From NCBI RefSeq assembly GCF_021922985.1, contig NZ_CP040788.1:2976001-3040000 (forward strand): DNA of 64,000 nucleotides, written 5' to 3'. Positions 17,483 to 26,060 of this stretch are shown here, in pieces. Origin of the DNA: Clavibacter michiganensis subsp. tessellarius. GTDB lineage: Bacteria > Actinomycetota > Actinomycetes > Actinomycetales > Microbacteriaceae. The translations under genes were made by a program, and so were the position numbers. The number at the start of each line of letters is the position of its first letter. Positions within the stretch are counted from its first letter, which is position 1. The notes under the pieces were generated by a model. It ran no database searches. It was not told where the DNA came from and was given only the letters and a program-made list of their open reading frames with translations.

Positions 17483-17974
17483 TCAGCGGACGAGGTCGCC
17501 GAAGGGCTCGGGTGGCGGCGGCCGCTCGCCCGCCGCGAGGAGCACCGCCTCCTCCAGCTCGTCGGCGACGTCCTCCCAGCGGTCGTCGCACGCGTCGCAG
17601 CCGCACGCGGGGAACGCCGCGGACGTCCGGCGGCCCGTGTGCAGCATCACCCCGGGGAACGACGTCCACTCGAGCGCGAAGGCCGGTCCGCTCCCGTCGC
17701 GCGGCGCGAGCCGGACGGTGCGCACGGCGTCGGGATGCGGGTCGGCGAGCGTCGGATCCGCGCCTGCGATGGCCGTCACGTCGTGCGTCGCCACGAGGTG
17801 CGCCACGAGCGCGTCGGCGACCGCGTGCAGCGGGGCGAACCGCTCGAGGTGCGAGGTGCGCGAGCACGCGTCCTCGGGCGGCCCGTCCGCGAGGTCCCAC
17901 CGGGAGCCGGAGGGGACGCCGGCGTCGTCGAGCGCGGGTGGCGCGTCGATGCGCGGGCGGACGTAGGCGGGCAT
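17483..17974 (-). CDS. Conserved hypothetical protein, probably DUF6226
   Basis: A 163-residue soluble protein of unknown function. The clearest motif is AAFPACGCDACDDRWED, a Cys-rich loop that could bind metal, preceded by a strand GVMLHTGRRT. I associate this with DUF6226 from memory. TAGCCT, six bases, then ATG marks a probable leaderless start. It lies 64 bases upstream of the EamA gene on the same strand, with no sign of coupling. Confidence 0.65.
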   Translation of the reverse strand: MPAYVRPRIDAPPALDDAGVPSGSRWDLADGPPEDACSRTSHLERFAPLHAVADALVAHLVATHDVTAIAGADPTLADPHPDAVRTVRLAPRDGSGPAFALEWTSFPGVMLHTGRRTSAAFPACGCDACDDRWEDVADELEEAVLLAAGERPPPPEPFGDLVR

Positions 17975-18059
17975 CTCCGGAGGCTAGCGACGGGCCGCCG
18001 AGGGGTGCACGCCCCCGAACGGCCGCTCGCGGCGGACGTCGCTCAGTCGACGGATCCGC

Positions 18060-18944
18060 CTAGCGCGGCAGCGCGTTCCCGTCGGCGTCGAGGTGGTCGC
18101 GCCAGCTGCGCTTCGGCTCCCAGCCCAGCAGGCGGCGGGCCTTCGCGGTCGAGATGCCCGAGGAGTCCACGCGCTCGATCGCCCGCAGCTCGATGGCGTC
18201 GCCGTAGTGGCGGCGCAGCTCCGCGGCGAAGTCGTGCCCGCCCGCGTTGTCGGCCGCGGCGATGTAGAACACCTCGTGGCCCGGCAGGTCGGACGCGACC
18301 GACAGCACGATCGCGTCGGCCAGGTCGTCCGCGTCGATGTAGCTCCAGAGGTTCGCCGTGAGCACGGACGCGTCGCGCACCTGCTTCCCGAGGTTCGACG
18401 CGTAGTTGTCGTCGTTGTGCACGGTGCTCGGGCGGAGCGAGATCACGCGGATGTCGGAGCGGCGCACGGCCGCGTCCATCAGCTGCTCGCCGAACGCCTT
18501 GGAGAGCGCGTACGGATCCTGCGGGTGCAGCGGGTGCTCCTCGTCGACGGGCGCGTAGTCCGGCAGGAACGGCCTCTCGGGGAAGAAGTTGCCGACGATG
18601 CTCTCGCTCGAGATGTTGACGAAGCGCGGCACCCCGAAGCGCACGGCCGCCTCGATGAGGTGGAACGTCGACATGAGGTTCGTCTGCAGCACCACGTGGG
18701 CCGGGTTGCCGGTGGGCTGCGGGATGGCGGCGACGTGGACGACGGCGTCCATGCCGGCGACGACGGCGAAGGCGTCGCCCTGGTCGGTGAGGTCCGCCAT
18801 CACGTAGCGGCCGGGCACCACGACGCCGGCGTCGAAGACGGGACGCACGAGGTCGACGCCCGTGACGTCGTGGCCCGCGGCGACGAGCGCCTCGACGGCG
18901 GCGCGGCCGACCTTGCCGCGGGATCCGGTGACGAGGACCTTCAT
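18060..18944 (-). CDS. NAD(P)-dependent sugar-epimerase-like extended SDR
   Basis: A 294-residue extended short-chain dehydrogenase. The nucleotide motif is MKVLVTGSRGKVGRAAVEAL, the active-site YALSK (Tyr-x-x-x-Lys) is at about residue 155, with NISSESIVG before it. The substrate is unknown; sugar or uronate types are possible. Its ATG overlaps the TGA of the preceding gene (ATGA), so it is the third gene of a tightly coupled set with the 139-residue protein and BenE. Confidence 0.88.
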   Translation of the reverse strand: MKVLVTGSRGKVGRAAVEALVAAGHDVTGVDLVRPVFDAGVVVPGRYVMADLTDQGDAFAVVAGMDAVVHVAAIPQPTGNPAHVVLQTNLMSTFHLIEAAVRFGVPRFVNISSESIVGNFFPERPFLPDYAPVDEEHPLHPQDPYALSKAFGEQLMDAAVRRSDIRVISLRPSTVHNDDNYASNLGKQVRDASVLTANLWSYIDADDLADAIVLSVASDLPGHEVFYIAAADNAGGHDFAAELRRHYGDAIELRAIERVDSSGISTAKARRLLGWEPKRSWRDHLDADGNALPR

Positions 18945-19360
18945 GCGCCGGCCCCCGCCTGGCCCTCGGGGGCCTTCATCACGACGGGCACGAACGGGTC
19001 GTCCTCGAGCCGCTCGGCGAACCAGGCCTCGTCGACGTAGCCCTCCGACCACAGCTTCAGCGGGGTCGCGACGGTGGGCGTGAACAGCTCCCACCGGGTC
19101 CAGAGGCGCGCCTCCTCGGTCATCATCCGGCCGACCTCGCGGGTCCAGCGGACGACGACGTGGTCGGCGGGCAGCAGGCGCTCGAACGCGGCCTGCGCCT
19201 CGGCGAGACGGGCGGACCGGGTGCCGTCGCCCGACACCTGCTCGGCGCTCAGCGCGAGGACCAGCGTCCAGGTCGTGCTCTGCAGCTCGGTGTCGCGCGG
19301 CCCGGACGCGTCGACGGCGGCGTCGGCTCCGGGCGATGCGGGGGTGGTGTCGTGGCTCAT
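18941..19360 (-). CDS. Hypothetical 139-residue protein coupled to BenE and the epimerase
   Basis: I do not recognise this protein. After ~28 disordered residues (Ala/Pro/Asp-rich) comes a compact segment with TWTLVLALSAEQV, WTREVGRMMTEEARLWTRWELF and WSEGYVDEAWFAERLEDD, rich in Trp and acidic residues. No signal peptide or membrane helix is seen. It overlaps both neighbours by four bases (ATGA at each end), so its product is probably needed in step with theirs. Confidence 0.65.
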   Translation of the reverse strand: MSHDTTPASPGADAAVDASGPRDTELQSTTWTLVLALSAEQVSGDGTRSARLAEAQAAFERLLPADHVVVRWTREVGRMMTEEARLWTRWELFTPTVATPLKLWSEGYVDEAWFAERLEDDPFVPVVMKAPEGQAGAGA

Positions 19361-20592
19361 GCGGCGTCGCGCTCCTCGTGTCGATCGAGTCTGTCACGCG
19401 GGGTCGCCCGCGTCCGGAGCGCGAGGTGCACCAGGACCCCCGCCACGAGCGCGCAGAACGCCGCGCCCAGGCCGCCCACCGTGATCCCGGACGCCGCCAC
19501 CACGAAGGTCGCCACCGCGGGCAGGTGCGCGCCCGGCTCCCGCATCGCGGACGCCAGGCTCGACGCGAGCGACGGCGCGAGCGCGAGCCCGGCCGCGGCG
19601 GCCACGACGCCCGCCGGGCCCGCCACGATCAGGGTCGCGAGCGCCGCCGACGCGAGCCCGAGCACGAGGTTCGTCCACCCGGCCGTGCTCGCCGCGCGCC
19701 ACCGCTCGTCGGGATCCGGATGCGCGGAGGGCGCCGCCGACAGCGCCGCGGACAGCGCCGCCAGGTTCACCGCGTGCCCGCCGAAGGGGGCGCTCACGAG
19801 GGTCGCCGCCGCGGTCGTCGCCATCGACGCGCGCCACGGCGTCTCGTACCCGAAGCTCGCGAGCACGGCGACCCCGGGCAGGTTCTGCGACGCCATCGTC
19901 ACGACGAACAGCGGGATCCCGAGCGCGACGGCGGCGGAGAGCGTGACGACGGGCGCGGTCAGCTCGATCCGCGGCAGCAGGTGCGCCGCGTCGAGCGCGG
20001 CGCCCGGGGCCGGCCCGACCACGGCGAGCGAGACGCCGACCACGACGAGGGCCGCCGCGAGCGCCGCGGGGGCCGCCCAGCGCGGGGCGAGGCGCGCGGC
20101 GACGAGCCAGGCGGCGATCACGGGCAGGACGACGAGCGGCGTCGCGACCGCCGCGGTCACGGTCGCGACGCAGAGGGGGAGGAGCACGCCCGCGAGCATC
20201 GCGGCGGCGACGCTCGCCGGGATCAGCCGGACGAGGCGCCCGAGCAGCGGCCACAGCGCGGTCGCCAGCACGAGGATCCCGCACACGAGGAACGCGCCCA
20301 CCGCGGCGGCCCACCCGCCCTCGACCGCGCCGGATCCGATGAGCAGCGCCGCCCCGGGCGTCGACCACGACAGGGTGATCGGGCGGCGGAAGCGGTGCGC
20401 GAGCAGCACGGTGCCGAGGCCCTGGGTGATGCAGAGCGCGAGCAGACCCGATGCGGCCTGCGCGGGCGACGCCCCGACCGCCGTCAGCCCCGTGAGCACG
20501 ACCGCGGAGGTGCCGGCGAACCCGACCACGGCGGTGACGATCCCGGCCCCGCGCGCCTGCGCCCGACCGCCCCGCGCCTCGATGACCGACAT
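19357..20592 (-). CDS. benE: BenE-family benzoate:H+ symporter-like membrane transporter
   Basis: A 411-residue polytopic membrane protein with about 11-12 helices. The BenE signature is seen in GFAGTSAVVLTGL, ITLSWSTPGAALLIGSGAV and ASFGYETPWRASM...SAPFGGHAVNLAALSAA. The family moves aromatic acids such as benzoate, though purine or other substrates occur in the wider superfamily. No benzoate-degradation genes are nearby, so the substrate is open. ATG 20592 is chosen by the conserved start of helix 1; GGGAG lies just upstream. Confidence 0.85.
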   Translation of the reverse strand: MSVIEARGGRAQARGAGIVTAVVGFAGTSAVVLTGLTAVGASPAQAASGLLALCITQGLGTVLLAHRFRRPITLSWSTPGAALLIGSGAVEGGWAAAVGAFLVCGILVLATALWPLLGRLVRLIPASVAAAMLAGVLLPLCVATVTAAVATPLVVLPVIAAWLVAARLAPRWAAPAALAAALVVVGVSLAVVGPAPGAALDAAHLLPRIELTAPVVTLSAAVALGIPLFVVTMASQNLPGVAVLASFGYETPWRASMATTAAATLVSAPFGGHAVNLAALSAALSAAPSAHPDPDERWRAASTAGWTNLVLGLASAALATLIVAGPAGVVAAAAGLALAPSLASSLASAMREPGAHLPAVATFVVAASGITVGGLGAAFCALVAGVLVHLALRTRATPRDRLDRHEERDAA

Positions 20593-20771
20593 GCGAGCTC
20601 CCGACCGGACGCGGGTCGTCCTGCCGCCCGATCCTAGGGTCGCGGCCGTCCCGCGTCGGTGGCGCGGACCGGATTTCCTCATGCGCGGAAACGAAAGTGG
20701 ATGGTGGTGTTCCTGCGCATTTCGGTTACCGTCGAAAGGACCGCGCTCCACCGACACCGACGAGGCCCGCC

Positions 20772-22109
20772 ATCTCCCGCATCGCCCGCACCTCCCGCCG
20801 CGCCGCATCGCGCCCCCGGGCCCGCACCGCGCGGGGCCTCCGGATGGCCGCCACCCTCGCCGCGAGCGCCCTCCTGGTCGGGCTCGGCGTGCCGTCGGCG
20901 CAGGCGGCGGAGGAGTACCCCACCTGGTCCGAGGTGCAGGCCGCGCGCTCGAGCGAGCAGGCCACCGCCGACCAGGTCACGCGCATCACCTCCCTCATCT
21001 CCGGCCTCGTCGGCGAGGTCGAGGCGGCCACGGCCCTCGCCCTCCAGCGCGCCGACGAGCACGCGGCCGCGGTCGACGCGCTCGACGAGGCGACCGGCAA
21101 GGCGGAGGCACTGGCGACCAAGGCCCAGAAGGCCCAGACCGAGGCGGACGACGCCAAGCGCCAGGTCGGCCAGCTCGTCGCGCAGCTCGCGCGGAGCGGC
21201 GGCGGCGACGTCTCGCTCCGCCTCTTCGCGAGCGGCGGCGAGGACGCCGACGCCCTCCTCGCCCGCATGGGCACCGCGACCAAGCTCGCCGACCGCCAGG
21301 ACACCGCATTCACGTCCGCGGTCACCGCGGCGCGCACCGCCGAGTCGCTCGGCAAGCAGGCCGCCGTCGCCAAGGACGCGCTCGCCGAGCTCGCGGCCGT
21401 CGCCGAGGCGAAGCTGCAGGAGGCGTCCGCGGCCCAGGCCCGGGCGGATCAGGCGCTCGCCGAGCAGGAGGCCCGCAGCTCCGAGCTCCAGGCGCAGCTC
21501 ACGACGCTCCGCGACTCGCGCATCTCCGTCGAGGAGGGCTTCGCGATCGGCGAGCGGAAGCGCCAGGAGGCCGCGGCCGCCGAGGCGCGCCGCCAGGCCG
21601 AGGCCCGCGCGGCGGCGGCCGCCGCAGCCGCCGCGGCGAACGCGGCCTCACGCCCGCCGGCCAACGCGCCCCGCCCGCCGTCCTCCGGCGGCCAGCCCTC
21701 GGCGTCCGGCTGGACCATGCCGATCCGCAGCTACGGCTTCTACCAGTCCTACGGGATGCGCCTCCACCCGATCGCCAAGGTCTGGCGCCTGCACGCGGGC
21801 GACGACTTCGGCACGGGCTGCGGCACCCCGATCTACGCGGCGGCCTCCGGCACCGTGCAGTTCGCGGGCGGATCCAGCGGCTTCGGCAACGCGATCACGC
21901 TCAACCACGGCGGCGGCGTCACGACCGTCTACGGGCACATGTACTCCTACGGCGTCATGGTGCGCACGGGCCAGGCCGTGCAGGCGGGCCAGCAGATCGG
22001 TGCGGTCGGCAACGCCGGCTACAGCACCGGCTGCCACCTGCACTTCGAGGTCCGCCAGGGCGGGGTGGCCACGTCCCCCATGCCGTTCCTGCGCGCACGC
22101 GGCGTCTGA
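20772..22109 (+). CDS. Secreted M23-family peptidoglycan endopeptidase with coiled coil (start uncertain, possibly ATC)
   Basis: A cell-wall hydrolase of the LytM/EnvC type: Arg-rich N-region, hydrophobic signal (MAATLAASALLVGLGVPSAQA), then a ~270-residue Ala/Glu/Lys-rich coiled coil, a Pro/Ser linker and a C-terminal M23 domain. Zinc ligands lie in RLHAGDDFGTGC and GCHLHFE, with GHMYSYG between. The N-terminus is unclear: in frame there is GTG 20697 (giving an odd 25-residue extension), ATC 20772 six bases after GAGG, and ATG 20844 (leaving a signal without basic residues). ATC is drawn because it gives a normal signal peptide. Confidence 0.82.
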   Translation: MSRIARTSRRAASRPRARTARGLRMAATLAASALLVGLGVPSAQAAEEYPTWSEVQAARSSEQATADQVTRITSLISGLVGEVEAATALALQRADEHAAAVDALDEATGKAEALATKAQKAQTEADDAKRQVGQLVAQLARSGGGDVSLRLFASGGEDADALLARMGTATKLADRQDTAFTSAVTAARTAESLGKQAAVAKDALAELAAVAEAKLQEASAAQARADQALAEQEARSSELQAQLTTLRDSRISVEEGFAIGERKRQEAAAAEARRQAEARAAAAAAAAAANAASRPPANAPRPPSSGGQPSASGWTMPIRSYGFYQSYGMRLHPIAKVWRLHAGDDFGTGCGTPIYAAASGTVQFAGGSSGFGNAITLNHGGGVTTVYGHMYSYGVMVRTGQAVQAGQQIGAVGNAGYSTGCHLHFEVRQGGVATSPMPFLRARGV

Positions 22110-22144
22110 CCGGGGAGTAGCCTGGACGGGACGATCACCGGGGG

Positions 22145-22894
22145 GTGCGGCGCGTGGCAGGTCGGATGAGGCGCATCGCGCAGGGCATCGTCCGGCCCGT
22201 CATCTTCGTGCAGTACCTGGCCCTCCGAGCGGGCCTGCAGAGCAACGTCTTCCCGCGCGACGCCGGCTCCGGCACGGTGGAGGGCGAGGCGCCGCAGCGG
22301 ATCCTCGTCATGGGCGAGGCCACCGCCGTCGGCTTCGGGGTGCTCTCGCACGAGCTCGGCATGGCCGGCCACTTCGCGCGGCAGCTGTCGCGACGCACCG
22401 CGCGCGGCGTCGAGTGGACCACCCGCCCGTTCGCCGACCTCACCATCCACACGGCCGCCGCCACGGTCCGCGACCGCGAGCTCCTCGAGGACGTCGACGT
22501 CGTGCTGCTCATGCTCGGCGTGGGTGACAGCATCCGGCTCACCCCGCAGCGCACCTGGCGCCGCCTGCTGTGCGCCACCATCGACGACCTCAGCCGGGGC
22601 CTGCCCGAGGGTGCGCGCGTCCTGCTCTCCGAGGTGCCGCCGCTCAAGGACAGCGCGGGCCTGCCCGAGCCCTGGCGCACCATCGCGGCACGTCACGGTC
22701 GCCTGCTCAACCGGGTCACGGCCGAGGTCATCGCGTCCCGCCCCGCGGTCGCGTCCGTCGCGTTCCCCAGCGAGAGCGTCATCGACCTCGGCGACCCCGA
22801 CTCCGCCCAGGCCTCGCGCGTCTACGCGACGTGGGCGCGCGCGTTCCTCACGCGGATGCTCGGCCCGTCGGCGTCGTCCCCGCGCGAGGCGTGA
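22145..22894 (+). CDS. Degenerate SGNH/GDSL-hydrolase-like protein
   Basis: A 249-residue protein with an SGNH-like fold pattern: ILVMGEATAVGFGV where active members have GDS or GES, then DVVLLMLGVGDSIRL in place of the block containing Gly-x-Asn-Asp. The nucleophile position is Ala and no Asp-x-x-His pair is evident near the C-terminus. The basic N-terminus (MRRVAGRMRRIAQGIV) with a weakly hydrophobic stretch might touch the membrane. GTG 22145 is drawn; another GTG lies nine bases downstream. It is probably catalytically dead or uses other residues. Confidence 0.7.
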   Translation: MRRVAGRMRRIAQGIVRPVIFVQYLALRAGLQSNVFPRDAGSGTVEGEAPQRILVMGEATAVGFGVLSHELGMAGHFARQLSRRTARGVEWTTRPFADLTIHTAAATVRDRELLEDVDVVLLMLGVGDSIRLTPQRTWRRLLCATIDDLSRGLPEGARVLLSEVPPLKDSAGLPEPWRTIAARHGRLLNRVTAEVIASRPAVASVAFPSESVIDLGDPDSAQASRVYATWARAFLTRMLGPSASSPREA

Positions 22895-23057
22895 CCTCCG
22901 CTTGACCGTTCCCTGTGCATTCCCCGGGTGCGGGATCCCCGGCTCGGGCCGGGCGTAGCGTCGGACGCGTGCCCGCCCCGGTGTCCTCACCGGAGCCCGG
23001 GCTCCCGGGTCGCATCGCGACCCGACCCCACGCACCGAGATCGAACGAGGAGAAGCA

Positions 23058-23513
23058 ATGCCCCAGGTAATCGAGACCGTCGACGTCAACGTCCCCGTCA
23101 GCACCGCCTACAACCAGTGGACCCAGTTCGAGTCGTTCCCGAACTTCCTCAGCTACGTGGAGTCGATCACGCAGGTCACCGACACGCTCACCGAGTGGAA
23201 GGTCAAGATCGGCGGCGTCGAGCGCACGTTCGAGGCGAACATCACGGAGCAGCACCCCGACGAGCGCGTCGCCTGGAACTCCACGGGCGGCGACGAGGAC
23301 CACGCCGGCGTCGTCACGTTCCACAAGCTGAGCGACACCGAGACCCGCGTCACCGTCCAGCTCGACTGGGCCGCCAAGGGCCTCGTCGAGAAGGTCGGCG
23401 CCGCGATCGGCGTCGACGACCACGTCATCAAGGGCGACCTCAAGAACTTCAAGGAGTTCATCGAGAAGCGCGGCACCGAAGAGGGCGCCTGGCGCGGCGA
23501 CGTCCAGGCCTGA
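23058..23513 (+). CDS. SRPBCC-family (polyketide cyclase/START-like) protein
   Basis: A 151-residue hydrophobic-cavity protein. The START-like N-terminus is typical: VDVNVPVSTAYNQWTQFESFPNFLSYVESI, followed by RVAWNSTGG and a C-terminal amphipathic helix (IKGDLKNFKEFIEKRG). These small actinobacterial members are often stress-linked; the ligand is unknown. ATG 23058 has GAGGAG at a good distance. It is followed two bases later by a 78-residue protein and then a strong hairpin, so the two form a unit. Confidence 0.88.
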   Translation: MPQVIETVDVNVPVSTAYNQWTQFESFPNFLSYVESITQVTDTLTEWKVKIGGVERTFEANITEQHPDERVAWNSTGGDEDHAGVVTFHKLSDTETRVTVQLDWAAKGLVEKVGAAIGVDDHVIKGDLKNFKEFIEKRGTEEGAWRGDVQA

Positions 23514-23515
23514 TC

Positions 23516-23752
23516 GTGCAGACCGACGAGATCCGCTGGAACCAGGAGGCGCGCGACAAGATCCTCACGGACAGCGACCGCGTGCTCCAGGAGGCCGTGC
23601 AGACGGCCGCCCGCGAGCTCGAGGGGAAGGACTGGGAGACCGTGTACCAGCGCCTCTTCGAGCAGCTCAAGGACCGGTTCATCGACTTCGAGCCCGGCCC
23701 GGACCTCCGCAAGTACGCCGAGGCCGTGTCCCGCGGGGAGATCCAGGGCTGA
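23516..23752 (+). CDS. Small acidic helical protein of unknown function
   Basis: A 78-residue protein, mostly helical, acidic and Gln/Glu-rich (EIRWNQEARDKILTDSDRVL, GKDWETVYQRLFEQLKDRF). The GTG start at 23516 lies two bases after the SRPBCC stop; the frame is open further upstream but overlaps that gene. No family is recognised. Placement suggests co-translation with the SRPBCC protein. Confidence 0.6.
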   Translation: MQTDEIRWNQEARDKILTDSDRVLQEAVQTAARELEGKDWETVYQRLFEQLKDRFIDFEPGPDLRKYAEAVSRGEIQG

Positions 23753-23787
23753 CGCGAGCGTCGCCCGCACGACCAGCACGACCGGGA

Positions 23788-23817
23788 GGGCCCGGCACCC
23801 ACGAGGGTGCCGGGCCC
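23788..23817 (+). terminator. Strong GC hairpin ending the SRPBCC operon
   Basis: A perfect 13-bp inverted repeat (GGGCCCGGCACCC with its complement), four-base loop ACGA, followed by TTCCC. The absence of a U-run is usual for high-GC actinobacteria. Confidence 0.75.
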
Positions 23818-23893
23818 TTCCCGCGTCCCGATTCCCTCACCCGCTGGATACTCTGGATCCGCGCCGCCGGGCGCAGCGACCACGGGAGACGCG

Positions 23894-24679
23894 ATGAGCG
23901 ACACGCACGACGACGGACGGCCGGACGCGGGGGAGCGGCCGCAGGAGCGCGGGGCGGCGGATCCGCAGGGCGGGTCCTCGTACGCGTCGGAGTACGCCCC
24001 CGCGTCCGCGTACCCGGCCGGCTCCTTCCCCGTCGCGCCCCAGCCCGGCGACCCGCACCCCGCCGGGCCCTACCCGCCGATGCACCCGGGCGCCGTGCCG
24101 CCGCCCGGCTACGGCATGGTCCTCGTGCCGCACGCGATGCGGCCCCTGCCCGCGCACGTCGATCCCGGCTGGCGGCTCGCGGGCGTCGGGCGGCGCGCGG
24201 CCGGACGGATCCTCGACCAGGTCGTCTTCGGGATCGTCGGCGGGCTCTCGGCGGGCGCCTTCATCGTGCCGCTGCAGGGGATCGCCCGGCAGCGGATCAA
24301 CGACATGCAGCTGTTCGGCCAGGCGGCCGAGGACATGATGGACGCGTACTTCGGCGCAGCCCTGCTCGGCTTCCTCATCAGCATGGTCTCGTACCTGCTC
24401 ATCGCGACGTGGTGGCTCGGCTGGAAGGGCTCGACGCCCGGCAAGGCCATGGTCGGCATCCGCGTGCAGCGCTTCTCGGAGCCCGGGATGCTCGGCTTCG
24501 GCCGGGCGCTGCTCCGCGGCGTCGTGCAGAACGCGTTCGCGATCGGCTCGATCTTCACCATCTGGCTGCCGTACGCGTCCGTCGGCTGGGACTCCCGCCA
24601 CCTGCTCCGCGGCTGGCACGACCTGGCGGCGGACGACGTGGTGCTCGCCCGCCGGACGGAGGCGTCCGCCTCGTTCTGA
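23894..24679 (+). CDS. RDD-family membrane protein
   Basis: A 261-residue membrane protein. The first ~85 residues are a Pro/Gly/Ala/Tyr-rich cytoplasmic tail. The RDD domain follows, with the signature GRRAAGRILDQVV, two helices, the WKGSTPGKAMVGIRVQ loop and a last helix near LLRGVVQNAFAIGSIF. Function in the family is unclear (transport or membrane anchoring is suggested). ATG 23894 follows GGGAGACGCG. The frame is open upstream, but that part lies in the hairpin region. Confidence 0.85.
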   Translation: MSDTHDDGRPDAGERPQERGAADPQGGSSYASEYAPASAYPAGSFPVAPQPGDPHPAGPYPPMHPGAVPPPGYGMVLVPHAMRPLPAHVDPGWRLAGVGRRAAGRILDQVVFGIVGGLSAGAFIVPLQGIARQRINDMQLFGQAAEDMMDAYFGAALLGFLISMVSYLLIATWWLGWKGSTPGKAMVGIRVQRFSEPGMLGFGRALLRGVVQNAFAIGSIFTIWLPYASVGWDSRHLLRGWHDLAADDVVLARRTEASASF

Positions 24680-24906
24680 CGAGCGATCCCGCGGCGCCCT
24701 CCTCGTCCTGCCGGCCGGCCCCGCGGCGCGCCCGGCCGTGCAGGCAGCCTGACGAGCGCCTGGGAGAAGGGACCCGCGAGGAATGGCACCCGCCGGGACC
24801 GGGTTCGGGCGAGGGCGGTCCGCTCGGGCCGCTGGTCCCCGCCCGCACCCCGACGTGATCCGTCGCGGCGCGCGCCGGGCCACCCGCGAGACGAAGGATC
24901 CACCAC

Positions 24907-25983
24907 GTGAAGCTCTTCTCCCCCGTCACCCTGGGCGCCCTCGAGCTCCCCAACCGCGTCGCCATGGCGCCCCTCACCCGCATGCGCGCCGACGAGCAGG
25001 GCGTCCCCGGCGACCTGATCGTCGAGCACTACCGCCAGCGCGCGTCCACCGGCCTCATCGTCACCGAGGGCGTGTTCACCAGCGAGCGCAGCAAGGCGTA
25101 CCCGGGACAGCCCGGCATCGTGACGGACGAGCAGATCGCCGGCTGGCGCCGGGTCACCGAGGCCGTGCACGCGGCGGGCGGCCGCATCGTCATGCAGCTG
25201 ATGCACGGCGGCCGCGTCTCGCACGAGGACATCACGGGCGGCCTGCCGCTGCTCGCGCCGAGCGCCATCGCCATCCAGGGCGAGGTGCACGTGCCCACCG
25301 GCAAGAAGCCGTACCCCGTGCCGAGCGAGCCGGAGACCGACGAGGTCCCGCTCATCGTCGACGAGCTCACGGTCGCCGCGCGCAACGCGGTCGACGCCGG
25401 CTTCGACGGCGTCGAGATCCACTCCGCCAACGGCTACCTGCTGCACGAGTTCCTCTCGCCCGTCTCCAACGTGCGCACCGACGCCTACGGCGGATCGCCC
25501 GCGGCCCGCGCGAAGCTCGGCATCGACGTGGCCCACGCGGTCGCGCGCGAGATCGGCGCGGACCGCGTCGGCATCCGCATCTCCCCGTCGCACAACATCC
25601 AGGACGTGCTCGAGGAGGACGCCGACGAGACGCGCGCGACCTACGAGGCGCTGCTCTCCGGCATCGCGCCGCTCGGCATGGCGTACGTGAGCATCCTGCA
25701 CGCGGAGCCCGCGGGCGAGCTCGTGCAGGGCCTGCGGAAGACGTTCGGCGGACCGCTCATGATCAACAGCGGCTTCGGCGTGCAGACCGAGTACGACGAG
25801 GCAGTGCAGCTCGTCGACGACGGCACGGCCGACGTCGTGGCCGTGGGCCGCATGGTCATCGCGAACCCCGACCTCGTCGAGCGCTGGGAGTCCGGCGCCC
25901 CCACGAACGAGCCGAACCCGGCCACGTTCTACGGCCCCGGCGCCGAGGGCTACACCGACTACCCGGCGCTCGCCGCGAGCTGA
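24907..25983 (+). CDS. Old yellow enzyme-type alkene reductase (NemA-like)
   Basis: A 358-residue FMN-dependent ene-reductase that reduces activated C=C bonds or nitro/nitrate esters with NAD(P)H. The substrate-binding His and Asn are in EIHSANGYLLHEFLSP, followed by the diagnostic RTDAYGGS. MAPLTRMRA at the N-terminus and GRMVIANPDLVERW at the C-terminus complete the barrel. GTG 24907 has GAAGGATCC just upstream. The 227 bases before it hold no gene that I can support. Confidence 0.93.
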   Translation: MKLFSPVTLGALELPNRVAMAPLTRMRADEQGVPGDLIVEHYRQRASTGLIVTEGVFTSERSKAYPGQPGIVTDEQIAGWRRVTEAVHAAGGRIVMQLMHGGRVSHEDITGGLPLLAPSAIAIQGEVHVPTGKKPYPVPSEPETDEVPLIVDELTVAARNAVDAGFDGVEIHSANGYLLHEFLSPVSNVRTDAYGGSPAARAKLGIDVAHAVAREIGADRVGIRISPSHNIQDVLEEDADETRATYEALLSGIAPLGMAYVSILHAEPAGELVQGLRKTFGGPLMINSGFGVQTEYDEAVQLVDDGTADVVAVGRMVIANPDLVERWESGAPTNEPNPATFYGPGAEGYTDYPALAAS

Positions 25984-26021
25984 TCCGCCGCGTCACCTGA
26001 CCGGCTCCGGCCGGCACCGCC

Positions 26022-26060
26022 CGAGGCCGGGCTCACTCCGACGGAGCGAGCCCGGCCTCG
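26022..26060. terminator. Bidirectional hairpin between converging genes
   Basis: A 13-bp inverted repeat (CGAGGCCGGGCTC and complement) with a 13-base loop lies between the alkene reductase stop and the response-regulator stop, overlapping the last codons of the regulator gene. Confidence 0.6.

Noticed and set aside
21600-21660. Possible repeat array in GCC/GCG-rich DNA of the M23 gene
   Set aside because: It is simply a poly-Ala coiled-coil/linker coding stretch; no regular repeat-spacer pattern, so not CRISPR.
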